A DNA stretch of 64,000 nucleotides from Candidatus Celerinatantimonas neptuna (lineage in GTDB: Bacteria; Pseudomonadota; Gammaproteobacteria; Enterobacterales; Celerinatantimonadaceae). The notes beneath the pieces are model-generated. The model made no database searches. It was not told where the DNA came from and worked only from the letters and a program-made list of their open reading frames with translations. Both the position numbers and the translations under genes were made by a program. This document shows, piece after piece, positions 19,456 through 30,868 of the stretch (its first letter is position 1; every line of letters starts with the position of its first letter). The stretch spans positions 831,001 to 895,000 of the forward strand of contig OU461276.1 in the NCBI GenBank assembly GCA_911810475.1, in the 5' to 3' direction.

Positions 19456-20037
19456 TCAGTTTTTAGATTCAGGGCAATCTGGTACAAATTTTTTCAGTAA
19501 GTATTCACTTTCAACTAAAGGCAGACCAACGACTGCACTATAACTTCCATGAATTGATGCAATAAACTTACCACCAATTCCCTGAATTGCATAACTGCCA
19601 GCCTTATCGACAGGCTCGCCACTATGCCAATAACGAATCATTTCATCATCACTTATTGCTCTCATTGTAACATCAGTCGTCACAATACAATGTTGTTCCC
19701 GGGTATTCGTCACAACAGCCACAGCGGTCAAAACCTGATGAGTTCGATCACTTAAACGACGCAGCATCTGTAAACTCTGATGTTGATCCTGAGGCTTGCC
19801 TAAAATCCCACCATCACAACTTATTACCGTATCAGCCCCTAGTACAGGATGACCCGATGATACCTTTTCTAACCCACACCTAGCTTTATTTAAAGCCATG
19901 CGTAACACGTAATCATGAACCATTTCACCATCAAAAATACGTTCATCGATGGTTCCATCTATTCGACGAAACTGGTAATCCAGTAACCCAAGCAACTGAA
20001 CACGACGCTCTGAAGTAGAGGCCAAATAAAAATCCAT
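19456..20037 (-). CDS. maf: Maf-family nucleoside triphosphate pyrophosphatase (YhdE type)
   Basis: A 193-residue Maf protein. It opens FYLASTSERRVQLLGLL (the SxSxRR substrate loop, with Glu where Pro is common), and has VLGADTVISCDG with the catalytic Asp and a DKAGSYAIQGIGGKF block. In E. coli YhdE hydrolyses dTTP, UTP and modified nucleotides. Its position between mreD (4-base gap) and rng identifies it as the YhdE orthologue rather than YceF. Confidence 0.92.
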   Translation of the reverse strand: MDFYLASTSERRVQLLGLLDYQFRRIDGTIDERIFDGEMVHDYVLRMALNKARCGLEKVSSGHPVLGADTVISCDGGILGKPQDQHQSLQMLRRLSDRTHQVLTAVAVVTNTREQHCIVTTDVTMRAISDDEMIRYWHSGEPVDKAGSYAIQGIGGKFIASIHGSYSAVVGLPLVESEYLLKKFVPDCPESKN

Positions 20038-20041
20038 ACAG

Positions 20042-20530
20042 CTACTCCAATCGGAAACGTCGACGCAACTTACGCAGAAATAAATAAACCCATGGCCAAA
20101 TAATCATCGTCGTAACCACTGAATAGAAATACCCATGCGGCAGATGCACACCATTTAATACATACTCGATCCAAAAAACGATCACTTTACTCAGTAATGT
20201 CAATAAACCAATCCCTATAGCCTGTTGCCATAAAGATAGGTTTCGCATCCGCGTATAATTAATTACAGCAACATAGGCAACCAATGAAAGGGTTAATGAA
20301 CGCACACCAAGTATCGACCCCAGTAAAAGATCCAACAATAAACCAACGACAAAGGCACTCACGATATTGACGCGAAATGGCAAAGCGATACACCAGTAAA
20401 CCAGGCACGCAAGCACCCAATCAGGACGAAAAACATCAAACTGTGCGGGCAAAGGAATAATTTGCAATACCAATGCACAAATAAACGTAACAATAATTGT
20501 TAACAGACCGGCAATCTCATTTCTCATCAT
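20042..20530 (-). CDS. mreD: Rod shape-determining protein MreD
   Basis: A 162-residue inner-membrane protein with five to six hydrophobic helices, including LTIIVTFICALVLQIIPL and VSAFVVGLLLDLLLGSILGV (the FxxGLLxDLLxGxxLG signature), and a basic C-terminus RKLRRRFRLE. It is part of the Rod complex for lateral wall synthesis. Its start overlaps the end of mreC by 14 bases, so the two are translationally coupled. Confidence 0.93.
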   Translation of the reverse strand: MMRNEIAGLLTIIVTFICALVLQIIPLPAQFDVFRPDWVLACLVYWCIALPFRVNIVSAFVVGLLLDLLLGSILGVRSLTLSLVAYVAVINYTRMRNLSLWQQAIGIGLLTLLSKVIVFWIEYVLNGVHLPHGYFYSVVTTMIIWPWVYLFLRKLRRRFRLE

Positions 20531-21389
20531 TCACTTCCAAAGATGAATGGCTACCAGTCGATGATGTGGTCTTATTTGGCCATAACAACAGCAAGTAACG
20601 TAATCGTGCAAGATGCGCAACTGGCCTCGCCTCAATATTTGCGAAAGGTTTACCTTCCTGATAATCAAAGCGGGTCACAACCGCAACAGGATAACCTTCA
20701 GGGAAGCGACCTCCCAAGCCAGAAGTGACAAGTAGATCACCCACTTTAATATCGGTACTACGGGGAACATTAGGGATCGATAATGGACTGTTCGGACCAT
20801 TCCCTTCAACAATGACCCGAATATCGTTACGCATCACCCTAACAGGTACTGCCGAACTGCTATCGCTAATCAATAAAACACGACTCGTTGTTCTGGCTAC
20901 ATGTAAAACCAATCCAACAATACCAGAATCATTGATGACCGGTTGACCTTCATAGACACCATCCTGACTCCCTTTATTAATCAACACCTGCTGCGAGAAA
21001 GGATCTGAATCGACAGACATAATTTCAGCAACCATTCGACGACCAATGTGACGAGATGGTGAATCTAACAATGCCCGTAACTGATTATTTTCTTTACGTA
21101 AATTTTCCATAATCAGTAATTGAGCATGCTGCAACCGTAACCGTTGCCTCAAGAAATGATTTTCTTCACGCAATTTGCTGGCCGGGATAAATTGCTCAGA
21201 GACATTATCTAAAACGTCCCTAGGCATATTCACAACATATTGTAAAGGCGAAACCAAAGAAGCCAGATACGCGCGAACCTGATCAAAACGATCATATCGT
21301 GTATCAGCATAAATCAAAGCCACCGAGGCAATTAATGCTAGTAACAGCCGTAATTGCAACGATGGCCTTTTTTTAAATATAGGCTTCAT
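20517..21389 (-). CDS. mreC: Rod shape-determining protein MreC
   Basis: A 290-residue bitopic protein. A short cytoplasmic stretch is followed by a membrane helix (about 13-30, LRLLLALIASVALIYADTR) and a periplasmic coiled coil near residues 70-110 (LREENHFLRQRLRLQHAQLL and onward). The double beta-barrel includes INKGSQDGVYEGQPV and VGDLLVTSGLGGRFPEGYPV. MreC links MreB to PBP2/RodA. It lies 33 bases after mreB and overlaps mreD. Confidence 0.95.
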   Translation of the reverse strand: MKPIFKKRPSLQLRLLLALIASVALIYADTRYDRFDQVRAYLASLVSPLQYVVNMPRDVLDNVSEQFIPASKLREENHFLRQRLRLQHAQLLIMENLRKENNQLRALLDSPSRHIGRRMVAEIMSVDSDPFSQQVLINKGSQDGVYEGQPVINDSGIVGLVLHVARTTSRVLLISDSSSAVPVRVMRNDIRVIVEGNGPNSPLSIPNVPRSTDIKVGDLLVTSGLGGRFPEGYPVAVVTRFDYQEGKPFANIEARPVAHLARLRYLLLLWPNKTTSSTGSHSSLEVNDEK

Positions 21390-21422
21390 AAAGAAATAAC
21401 CCTTCTCTTTTGAAGCCTAATA

Positions 21423-23227
<1,805 letters not shown>

Positions 23228-25129
23228 TTAACTCTCAATAGAATGTTGTGTTGGAGGCGCAAACCATAATCCCTGACCCGCACTAACCCCTAGTCGCTGT
23301 AACACGCGCCAATCCTGAGCGGTTTCCACACCAACAGCTACAACTTGTGCTTTTCCATTGGCACTCGCTAACAGGCTACTAATAGCTAATCGGTTGACTT
23401 GACGTTTCGATAGCTCCCGAACCAGGCTTGGATGTAATTTAATATACGCAGGTTTAAGATCATTAATGTATTGAGTACTTAATACACTCTGTCCGGCCCT
23501 ATCAATTGCGATCCGAATCCCTTTGTCACGCAATGCATTAATTCTAGCCTGCTGTTTACGCCCTAAAAAAGCGACTTGTTGCTCTTGAAGTTCAATAATT
23601 AATCGCCCTTGCTGCCTGGGATTTGTCTCCATTGCCCAATAAACTAGCCGACGAATAATCGCTTTGTCTTGTAGTGTATTCACATCTAGATTGATACTTA
23701 CCGACAATGAGCTACTTTTTAGCCGCTCCAATGCAGCATCAATAACTAACCGGTCAAACTGTTCCACCAAACCGCACCGTTCAACCCAGGGCCAAAAAAT
23801 CCCTGCCGTCAACCATTGTCGACCATCTTTAATTCTTGCGAGTAATTCAATAGCATAAGGTTGGCGCTGACTGGCTACAATAGGCTGTTCAAAATAATAG
23901 ATCAGTTCTTCCTGTAAGGCTTTTTCAAGCATACTTCTCCAACGAACTGACCCCTGACCGATATAATCGGCTTTAAGCTCTCGCTCATCTAAGTACCAAC
24001 CATTGCATCCTTGTTTGAGGGCAATTCTTAATGCATCATCAGCCTGTTGCATAACATCTTGTGGAATATCACCAAATTGATACCCCGCCACACCTATCAC
24101 ATAAGAATCTTCATGGTCAATACCATCGGGTAACGGCAAACGTTCGAACTGTTTAAGAAGCGAACAAGCCAGGTCTTCCGCTTGGGCCATCGTAATCTGT
24201 GGCACCAATATAGCGAAGCGATCCCCATCAACCCTTCCAACAACAGCATCGACATTTTTCTTGACATAATTGTTTAATAAATGGGCACCTTGCTGCAGAA
24301 GTAGATCACCAGCATCAAATGAATAAAGGTAATTAACATCATCAATATTCTTGAATTGAATCAATAATACTGCACCAATATTTGCATCAACATCATACAT
24401 TTCGGCTTCTAACCGATTACTAAAATGGGTAAGATTAGCTAGCCCTGTCAGCTCATCTACGAAAGCATTTTCCCGAATCATTCGATCAAAACGAGCCCTG
24501 TCTTGACGAGCATCTTCAAGTTGTAATAACACCTCAGTAATCGCCCGACTGGCACTTCTTGGCCACTCCCCTGAATACGGTTTTAACGCCCCCTCCAGAT
24601 GCCCACCTAAAATTCGACGCCCTCTTAACTCCAAACGTTCTGCACCTAAAAAAGCACTTCTGAGCCATTGAATACTAACCCATAAACCAATGGCAACCGT
24701 CAGAAGACCCAGAAGAATATAACTCATCGCATCTGGGGTATAACTCAACCCTTTAAAGGGAGGTTCGACCCATAATGTAATATGGAAATGGGGATGTGAC
24801 TTCAATTGATAGTGATATTGAATTAAATCTGACAGTTTTCCATGAAATCGAATTTCCCTGAATGTATATACTGTACCGCCTTTATTACTCACATCCATTC
24901 GAATGATCTGATGAGCCCTTAACCAGTTTGGCAACCACTGAGCAAAAGAAGGCGTATCAGGCTGAACATCCAATTGACTATCCAACAACTGGGTAATCGC
25001 TGACATCTTGTAGGCTTGCTGATCATAACCCAATTTACGAAACGTCAATGCGCCACCAGCCCCGACAAGTCCAACAGCCGTAACAACGCAGATAACAATA
25101 AAGAGAATAAATTTATTTGATAACTTCAA
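23228..25129 (-). CDS. csrD: CsrD-type regulator of CsrB/C decay (degenerate GGDEF-EAL protein)
   Basis: A 633-residue membrane protein. Its first transmembrane helix is at about 7-27 and its second at about 133-152, enclosing a periplasmic domain; a HAMP-like linker follows. The GGDEF domain (about 220-370) has RVDGDRF in place of GGDEF, and the EAL domain (about 395-630) has IELLARIKDG in place of EALLR, so neither cyclase nor phosphodiesterase chemistry is expected. That pattern and the position directly upstream of mreB match E. coli CsrD (YhdA) and Vibrio MshH, which target sRNAs CsrB/C for RNase E cleavage. I infer a tie to the Csr carbon-storage system. Confidence 0.88.
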   Translation of the reverse strand: MKLSNKFILFIVICVVTAVGLVGAGGALTFRKLGYDQQAYKMSAITQLLDSQLDVQPDTPSFAQWLPNWLRAHQIIRMDVSNKGGTVYTFREIRFHGKLSDLIQYHYQLKSHPHFHITLWVEPPFKGLSYTPDAMSYILLGLLTVAIGLWVSIQWLRSAFLGAERLELRGRRILGGHLEGALKPYSGEWPRSASRAITEVLLQLEDARQDRARFDRMIRENAFVDELTGLANLTHFSNRLEAEMYDVDANIGAVLLIQFKNIDDVNYLYSFDAGDLLLQQGAHLLNNYVKKNVDAVVGRVDGDRFAILVPQITMAQAEDLACSLLKQFERLPLPDGIDHEDSYVIGVAGYQFGDIPQDVMQQADDALRIALKQGCNGWYLDERELKADYIGQGSVRWRSMLEKALQEELIYYFEQPIVASQRQPYAIELLARIKDGRQWLTAGIFWPWVERCGLVEQFDRLVIDAALERLKSSSLSVSINLDVNTLQDKAIIRRLVYWAMETNPRQQGRLIIELQEQQVAFLGRKQQARINALRDKGIRIAIDRAGQSVLSTQYINDLKPAYIKLHPSLVRELSKRQVNRLAISSLLASANGKAQVVAVGVETAQDWRVLQRLGVSAGQGLWFAPPTQHSIES

Positions 25130-25649
25130 TGACGCATACCAGCTCTATTTTTAAAGAAACCATCATATCCGATTGATAATCTCTGTCTCATCAAAAAACT
25201 AGCTCCTTACTGTAAATCAACATGTTCCCCAATAAAGTGGGTCGTCAAATCCTTTATAGTGCAAAGTCACTTTAAAAATAAGTATCATATTCATCGTCTA
25301 CTTAATCATAACCAAAGTAAAATGCTCCTCTGATCCCCATTAAATCCGAAATCAATCACATATAAGGAAACTACGACCTGAAACAACAAGGATCTGCTGA
25401 TTGATCACATGATGATACGATTGCACAGCAATCCCCCTAAAACCCACATGACATAAGACGATCGTACCATTGTGAAAATCTAAAATCAGCTGGTCATTCA
25501 TTATGTTAACTTTCCCGGTTCAAATATTAATAACTCAGTTAGATAATCCACTCGATTCTGTATTGTTTATCCGAACTGAAGGCAAATCTAAAATATATAA
25601 AGTACAGAATAATTCCCCCCCAAACGGACATCGACTCTACTGTTGTAAA
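25130..25649. other. Gene-free spacer between csrD and tag
   Basis: About 520 bases between divergent genes, holding the csrD promoter on the minus strand and the tag promoter on the plus strand. No gene-like frame or RNA family is recognisable. Its right end is the perfect inverted repeat described separately. Confidence 0.45.
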
Positions 25650-25675
25650 AATCTATTTTGATGACAAAATAGATT
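25650..25675. repeat. Perfect 11-bp inverted repeat upstream of tag
   Basis: AATCTATTTTG is followed by an ATGA loop and CAAAATAGATT. It ends 35 bases before the tag start. It could be an operator or a hairpin in the tag leader. There is no U tract after it on the plus strand, so it is not an obvious terminator. Confidence 0.6.
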
Positions 25676-25710
25676 CGCACTATCTGATTTTTATCAAACA
25701 GGGTATCACT

Positions 25711-26307
25711 ATGACAGATTGCTCTTGGCCTGGTTCAGATCCACAGTATATTAACTACCATGATCATTGCTGGGGAATGCCTGTTCTCGACTGTCAGGAA
25801 TTATTTGCGAAGCTATGTTTAGATGGCCAACAAGCAGGCCTATCATGGCTCATTATCTTACGAAAACAATCTGAGTATGAACGCTTATTTGCTCAATTTG
25901 ATCCCCACAAATTAGCTCTTTTTGACGAATCGATAATTGAATCTCTGTTACAGGAACCCGGCATTATCCGTAACCGACTAAAGATCAATGCAATCATCCA
26001 GAACGCAAAAGCTTACTTAGCTCTAGAACAACAAGGCATTAATTTCAGTGACTATCTATGGGCATTTGTCGATCACTATCCCATTAATCACAGATTATCC
26101 AGTCAAGCCGAAGCACCAACCACCAGCAAAGAAGCACAGAATATGGCCAAATCTTTAAAAAAGAATGGATTTAAATTTGTCGGTGAGACAATTTGTTATG
26201 CCTTTATGCAAGCTGTTGGAATGGTAAATGATCACTTAATTAGCTGTTCAGCCCATCAGCGTTGTTTAGATCGCACGGTCGAACTCTTTGGCTCAAGAAC
26301 ATGTTGA
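25711..26307 (+). CDS. tag: DNA-3-methyladenine glycosylase I
   Basis: A 198-residue base-excision-repair enzyme that removes 3-methyladenine from alkylated DNA. The structural zinc ligands of the Tag family are all in place: Cys4 (MTDCSW), His17 (YHDHCWG), His175 and Cys179 (NDHLISC). The helix-hairpin-helix-like core includes DGQQAGLSWLIILRKQ, close to the E. coli FLEGQQAGLSWITVLKKR segment, and KFVGETICYAFMQAVG. It is a single gene on the plus strand with long spacers on both sides. Confidence 0.95.
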   Translation: MTDCSWPGSDPQYINYHDHCWGMPVLDCQELFAKLCLDGQQAGLSWLIILRKQSEYERLFAQFDPHKLALFDESIIESLLQEPGIIRNRLKINAIIQNAKAYLALEQQGINFSDYLWAFVDHYPINHRLSSQAEAPTTSKEAQNMAKSLKKNGFKFVGETICYAFMQAVGMVNDHLISCSAHQRCLDRTVELFGSRTC

Positions 26308-26979
26308 GTTGACGTTGATGGAAGCATTTATTCAGATTAAATAGGATTCAGATGCTGTAAGGACAATGTTTTGCAGCTACAGACCATTTTACCCAAAGTT
26401 AAGCATATGCCAAATAAACTACTTTCACCGGTATGCATAAACAATAATATAATCCGATACAAAATCACATTATTCATTTTTCTCACGCTAATTTTAATAC
26501 CCCTCAAATCATATTTTAAAGCTCATAGAACCAGTTCTGTAGATTAATCATCCTGCTCAAACTTTGATATGATGTTTAATTGAAAAATTTCCTTCTGAAT
26601 AGATATTTTATGATTATAATTTCTTACAAGTTGAATTCATTCACCTCTTCGACCATGATTAGATCATGTTTAGGTCAATTGATTTAACGATATTGAACTT
26701 TCATCTTATCAATTCATCTCAACATAACATTTAACTATTGGGATAATTGACATCGTTTTTTTCAAAAACATTGTCTTTACTTTGCCAAAGGATAAAAATC
26801 AAATCTAATGTGGATAATACATTTTCAATGAATTCAAAACAGAGTCCTATTATCTGTTTAATTCAATGTTACTATGGCGATCTTCTTACAGAAGAAGTAC
26901 GAAAATTGAGATGATTTACGTCAGTATAAGCTTTTTATTCTAAACCTAGGTGCTCATGAGTCATGATTTGACAATTCAG
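26308..26979. other. Gene-free AT-rich spacer between tag and yfaZ-like genes
   Basis: About 670 bases with frequent stops in all frames and no family I recognise. There is no evident terminator for tag. Gene remnants may have decayed beyond recognition here. Confidence 0.4.
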
Positions 26980-27039
26980 TACACTCAAATACCCCGTCGT
27001 TAAATAGACATATATTGTTTATATTTTCATTTGAGTGTA
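26980..27039. promoter_or_regulatory. Paired 11-bp inverted repeats flanking a promoter-like segment
   Basis: TACACTCAAAT (26980-26990) and its exact reverse complement ATTTGAGTGTA (27029-27039) are 38 bases apart. Between them lies the AT-rich stretch TATATTGTTTATATT, which could serve as a -10 region. The arrangement suggests two half-operators or a bipartite operator for the first yfaZ-like gene, which starts 143 bases downstream. No regulator can be named. Confidence 0.45.
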
Positions 27040-27182
27040 TTTTGCACATTGCATATTTTGATTTTTGATGACGCTGGATAGTCGGTTGTTTCAAGGGTAA
27101 AAGTATTTAAAATTCAATGAATATCGGCACTATTCGGATTATATATGGGTGCTTAATAATGAATAATAGTGAGAAGAGTATA

Positions 27183-27743
27183 ATGAGAAAATCAACTTTA
27201 GCTATCACTCTGGCCGCAGGAACTCTGTTTTCAACCTCTGGCTTCGCTGCTGACAGCCATTATAACAACAGCCTCAATGTTCAAGTGAACAATGACTCAG
27301 TTGCAGTAGGCGCAAGTGCAATGGCTGCGCCCAATTTCAATTTATATGCGAATGGGCAATACTCGAGTGATAATGGGACACTGGCTCAGGTCGGCGGAGA
27401 ATTTGTTAAAAATAATGGAGCTTTCTCTTTCGGTTTCGGGGCAAAAGCAATTGCACTGATGGCTAAACACCGAAAAGATGGGGGTGTAGTCGCTTTAGGT
27501 GGTCATGCGGAATATCAATTGAATGAGCTCATGGGAGTAGGAGCTGAGGTCTATTATTCTCCTGATATTCTCTCATTCCATCATATTGATCGCTATCTAT
27601 CTTATGGTGCTCATGCAACATATGCAGTGCTTGATAATGTAGATGTAAAAGCTGGATGGAGACGAACTTCCTTCGGCTATAGTGCTCAAAAAAGTCTCCA
27701 CTATGAAAATAACTTCTATCTGGAATCAGATTATAAATTCTGA
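27183..27743 (+). CDS. YfaZ-family outer-membrane protein, copy 1
   Basis: A 186-residue secreted protein. ATG 27183 is chosen over upstream in-frame starts because it gives a clean signal peptide (MRKSTLAITLAAGTLFSTSGFAAD) with GAGAAG upstream. The mature protein has alternating strands, a conserved FGFGAKAIALMAKH segment, a WRRTSF segment and a C-terminal YLESDYKF ending in Phe, as in outer-membrane barrels. It resembles the YfaZ family, whose function is unknown. A closely related second copy follows 265 bases downstream. Confidence 0.75.
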   Translation: MRKSTLAITLAAGTLFSTSGFAADSHYNNSLNVQVNNDSVAVGASAMAAPNFNLYANGQYSSDNGTLAQVGGEFVKNNGAFSFGFGAKAIALMAKHRKDGGVVALGGHAEYQLNELMGVGAEVYYSPDILSFHHIDRYLSYGAHATYAVLDNVDVKAGWRRTSFGYSAQKSLHYENNFYLESDYKF

Positions 27744-27792
27744 TTCTCTTAGTTTATAGAAACAGAAGATTAGAAGATTCATATGAAACCCT

Positions 27793-27831
27793 CTCTGATG
27801 GCTAATAGACGCTGTTCAACTGCCATCAGAG
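27793..27831 (+). terminator. Terminator-like hairpin after the first yfaZ-like gene
   Basis: CTCTGATGGC pairs perfectly with GCCATCAGAG across a 19-base loop, then CATTTTCATTT. It lies 49 bases past the stop codon and suggests that the two copies are transcribed separately. Confidence 0.6.
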
Positions 27832-28008
27832 CATTTTCATTTGGGATCTTAAAGCCACTAAGAATTCATTCACCAAAAGGTCTTATCTGTCAAAACTGTT
27901 TTAACAATCAACATCACTTGGATTAATATTTTAAAATATGGAATAAACAACCGACACCATTAGGTATATATTTAAATCTAATTGATTGATAATCATGAGA
28001 AAATCATT

Positions 28009-28608
28009 ATGAGAAAACTAACCTTAGCCATTACACTCACGGCCACAGCTTTATACTCTCTATCAAATTTCGCCATCGCAGATGAATACAACAATAGCCC
28101 GGATGTCCAAGTAAACGATGGAAACTACAATAACAACATCAACGTCCAACTTAGCAATGATTCCATTTCCGCTGGAGCCAGTGCCATGGCAGCACCTAAT
28201 TTCAATTTATATGCCAATGGACAATTTTCAAGTGATAATGGAACAATCGGCCAGCTAGGCGGAGAATTCGTTAAACGAAGTGGTAAATTATCATTTGGCT
28301 TTGGTGCAAAAGCGATAGCATTAATGGCTAAACACAGAAAAAACGGCGCCGTCATCGCATTAGGTGGGCATGCAGAATATCAACTAACTGATCTCATTGG
28401 AATTGGAGCAGAGACCTACTATTCACCAAATATTCTTTCTTTCCATCATATTGATCGCTATCTGTCTTTCGGCGGACATATCTCTTACCGTGTTCTTCAG
28501 AACGTAGACATCATTGGTGGATGGAGACGTACTTCGTTTGATTATAGTGCTGAAGATGATTTACGTTATGAAAATAACTTCTATTTAGAATCAGATTATA
28601 AATTTTAG
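28009..28608 (+). CDS. YfaZ-family outer-membrane protein, copy 2
   Basis: A 199-residue paralogue of the preceding gene, identical over long blocks (GASAMAAPNFNLYANGQ, GFGAKAIALMAKHRK, LSFHHIDRYLS, ENNFYLESDYKF) and differing mainly near the mature N-terminus. There it has an Asn-rich insertion (VNDGNYNNNINVQ) that looks like a local duplication of the NNSxxVQVN motif. The signal peptide is MRKLTLAITLTATALYSLSNFAIAD. ATG 28009 is preferred to an upstream TTG. Function unknown. Confidence 0.75.
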   Translation: MRKLTLAITLTATALYSLSNFAIADEYNNSPDVQVNDGNYNNNINVQLSNDSISAGASAMAAPNFNLYANGQFSSDNGTIGQLGGEFVKRSGKLSFGFGAKAIALMAKHRKNGAVIALGGHAEYQLTDLIGIGAETYYSPNILSFHHIDRYLSFGGHISYRVLQNVDIIGGWRRTSFDYSAEDDLRYENNFYLESDYKF

Positions 28609-28688
28609 GCGGCTCACTACTAACCAACAACCTTTTACTCAATACTTAGCCCTCAGCTCGAAAAATACATCACAGCTGGGGTTAAAGT

Positions 28689-29051
28689 TTAACATACAGC
28701 ATTCTGAATTAGTGGTACTAACCCAGGTAGCTGACCCAAATGATCATGTAGATGTAACTGACAATGAAGATATTTCGCTGCAATCTGATCGACTAACAAA
28801 GGTAGATCTTTTTGAACATGCGTCCCTGCTGCCAAAAAATAAGGGAAAATGGCAATCGATGTTGCACCCTGAGCAATTTGCTTTTCAAGTTGACTTATAA
28901 CATCAGGTTCCACTATCTCAAGAAACGCACAATCAACCTGTTCATAATGTTTATTAAGGCGCTCTTTAAGTTGAGCGACCAATTCGTGAACCTCCTGATT
29001 GGAAGCATCTCGACGGCTACCGTGGGCAACCAATAAGAAAGCACGCTGCAT
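28689..29051 (-). CDS. Sirohydrochlorin chelatase-like protein (CbiX/SirB small type)
   Basis: A 120-residue single-domain chelatase of the CbiX-small/SirB type, which inserts Co or Fe into sirohydrochlorin for cobalamin or siroheme. It shows LLVAHGSRR (His10) and FLAAGTHVQKDLP (His78), the two metal-contacting histidines, and the conserved FLEIVEPDV segment. It is on the minus strand with hupA upstream, separated by 80 bases. The link to B12 is worth noting next to the decayed metH elsewhere in the window, but siroheme synthesis is equally possible. Confidence 0.8.
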   Translation of the reverse strand: MQRAFLLVAHGSRRDASNQEVHELVAQLKERLNKHYEQVDCAFLEIVEPDVISQLEKQIAQGATSIAIFPYFLAAGTHVQKDLPLLVDQIAAKYLHCQLHLHDHLGQLPGLVPLIQNAVC

Positions 29052-29131
29052 AAAAAACCTGAATCATCTCAACAAAAATATGGGCAGAAAACTACCTGCC
29101 CATACTATTAACACTATTACGCTTGAGTCAA

Positions 29132-29404
29132 TTATCTAACCGCGTCTTTTAATGCTTTACCCGCAACAAATGCAGGAACATTAGCAGCTGCAATTTGGAT
29201 TTCAGCACCAGTTTGCGGGTTACGACCGGTACGGGCAGCTCGATGATTTACTTTAAAAGTACCAAAACCAATCAGCTGAACCTGATCACCACCTTTAAGA
29301 GTTTCAGTGATCGATTCCAGGGTGGTTTCTAATGCTGCTTTGGCTTGTACTTTGGACAGATCCGCCTTTTCTGCAATAGCGTCAATCAGTTCAGTTTTGT
29401 TCAT
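29132..29404 (-). CDS. hupA: DNA-binding protein HU-alpha
   Basis: A 90-residue HU nucleoid protein: [18 protein letters not shown] start, [20 protein letters not shown] arm and [14 protein letters not shown] end. The first 17 residues and the position beside yjaG identify the alpha rather than beta subunit. It compacts and bends DNA without sequence preference. Confidence 0.96.
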   Translation of the reverse strand: MNKTELIDAIAEKADLSKVQAKAALETTLESITETLKGGDQVQLIGFGTFKVNHRAARTGRNPQTGAEIQIAAANVPAFVAGKALKDAVR

Positions 29405-29564
29405 AGATAAGTAATCCTTTGTGATTATTTTCGATTAGCCGAAAACACTTTAAGAGAAAAAAAAACGCTTCGCAAAGATTTTTTTCATCTAAGACGTCAG
29501 ATCTAATGCGGTTTTGTTGATTATGGGTCCTATATCACACACATAATTAACCACTTAAACAGAC

Positions 29565-30170
29565 TTAAGCAGGCTCATCATCCTGCAAACAAATCCCCAG
29601 ATTACTTACATCTTCATTCCGCGCAAAATGTTTTACCTCTTTGATATACACAGGTTTTTGCTCAAAATTACAGGCCAAATGATAACATCGTTCCTGAAAC
29701 TTTAGCTCAGCCTGAACCAATGGCTGTTGAGCCAATTGCTCATCGCTGAGTGAATCAGCGAATTGCATTTCCAAAAATTTAACAATAGATCCCATCGATA
29801 TCTGACTTGCATGTGCTGCTTCATCACTATCGGCAGAAAGTATGCCATTGAATAACAACTCAAGCGATACACAACAATCAATCGCGGGATACACACCAAA
29901 CATATCAAAGTTTTGAACATCAGGAATATACTGCTCAAAATTTTCATACTGAATGGCAAAATTGATCTTTGCCCCTCGATACGACAAATATTCCCAAAAC
30001 AGATCTAAGTATTTTTGTAGGATATTTTCAGGAGCAAATCCAGACGATAAAGCAAAAAGCTGAAAATTAGGCATCATCCGCTGCGTCAGACAGGCACAGA
30101 ACAATAACCTGGATAACCGTGGTAACTGTTCTAACTGTCTGAGAAAAGAAGCAGATAGCATTTCATTCAC
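29565..30170 (-). CDS. yjaG: YjaG family protein (DUF416)
   Basis: A 201-residue cytoplasmic protein of the DUF416 family. It opens FLRQLEQLPRLSRLLFCACL and includes NYENFEQYIPDVQNFDMFGVYPAIDCCVSLELL, parts of which are family hallmarks. Function is unknown. Gene order nfi-yjaG-hupA matches E. coli exactly, which supports the call. Confidence 0.9.
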   Translation of the reverse strand: MNEMLSASFLRQLEQLPRLSRLLFCACLTQRMMPNFQLFALSSGFAPENILQKYLDLFWEYLSYRGAKINFAIQYENFEQYIPDVQNFDMFGVYPAIDCCVSLELLFNGILSADSDEAAHASQISMGSIVKFLEMQFADSLSDEQLAQQPLVQAELKFQERCYHLACNFEQKPVYIKEVKHFARNEDVSNLGICLQDDEPA

Positions 30171-30868
30171 CCCTGAATCATAAAAGCTGCAATTGTAAAA
30201 GAATATGGTTAAAGTGCTAGTAAAATTAAACTAAAATAGAATAAAAAACTATCAGTTAAACTCAATAACAAAATATCTACTCTCACTAAGGTCCATTTTG
30301 ACAACATTACTGGCTTTTTAGTCCATACAGGGATCAATTTTTAACAACAGGGGAAAAGTCTCATATCGTTAACATGTTGACAGAAAAAGCTAAAAAAACA
30401 TGTACGCCTTTGACTGATGGATAAGAATATTTTCATTCCATCATCAACACGTAAACCAGCTCCCGGATCAAATCGATTTGCCATATCCCATAGAACAAAT
30501 GATCGATCTCTGACAAAACAAATAGACAGTTGAAGCTAAAAGTTCATCAACATACCTGACTTCAATTATTACCTGTTAATTCAAAATAACCAACTCACTC
30601 ATCAAGTTTTTTGATAAAAAACATAATTAATCTTAGTTTTGCATACGTCATCGCTACTTTATCCGCGATTCATCAACATTCCGCTGTAACTATTTACTGA
30701 GATGAGGCATAGCAAACACTGTACAGTCACAGATTTTGTGACATATGAAATTAACAGTCAGGACCAACTTAAGCTGCTCAAAAAGGCTTCTTACATTCTG
30801 AGAGTAAAAGTAACCAGAAAAATCTATCTATATGGTGCCACTTATCCTTTGATATTGGGATAAGGAAG
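30171..30868. other. Gene-free spacer between nfi and yjaG
   Basis: About 700 AT-rich bases separating two genes that are nearly adjacent in E. coli. A CTTATCC / GGATAAG hairpin just downstream of nfi (about 30841-30866) may end that transcript. No gene or RNA family is recognised in the remainder. Confidence 0.45.

Noticed and set aside
27994..28011. Tiny frame MRKSL ending at the start of the second yfaZ-like gene
   Set aside because: It resembles the beginning of the first copy's signal peptide but is only five codons; probably chance or a duplication scar rather than a leader peptide.
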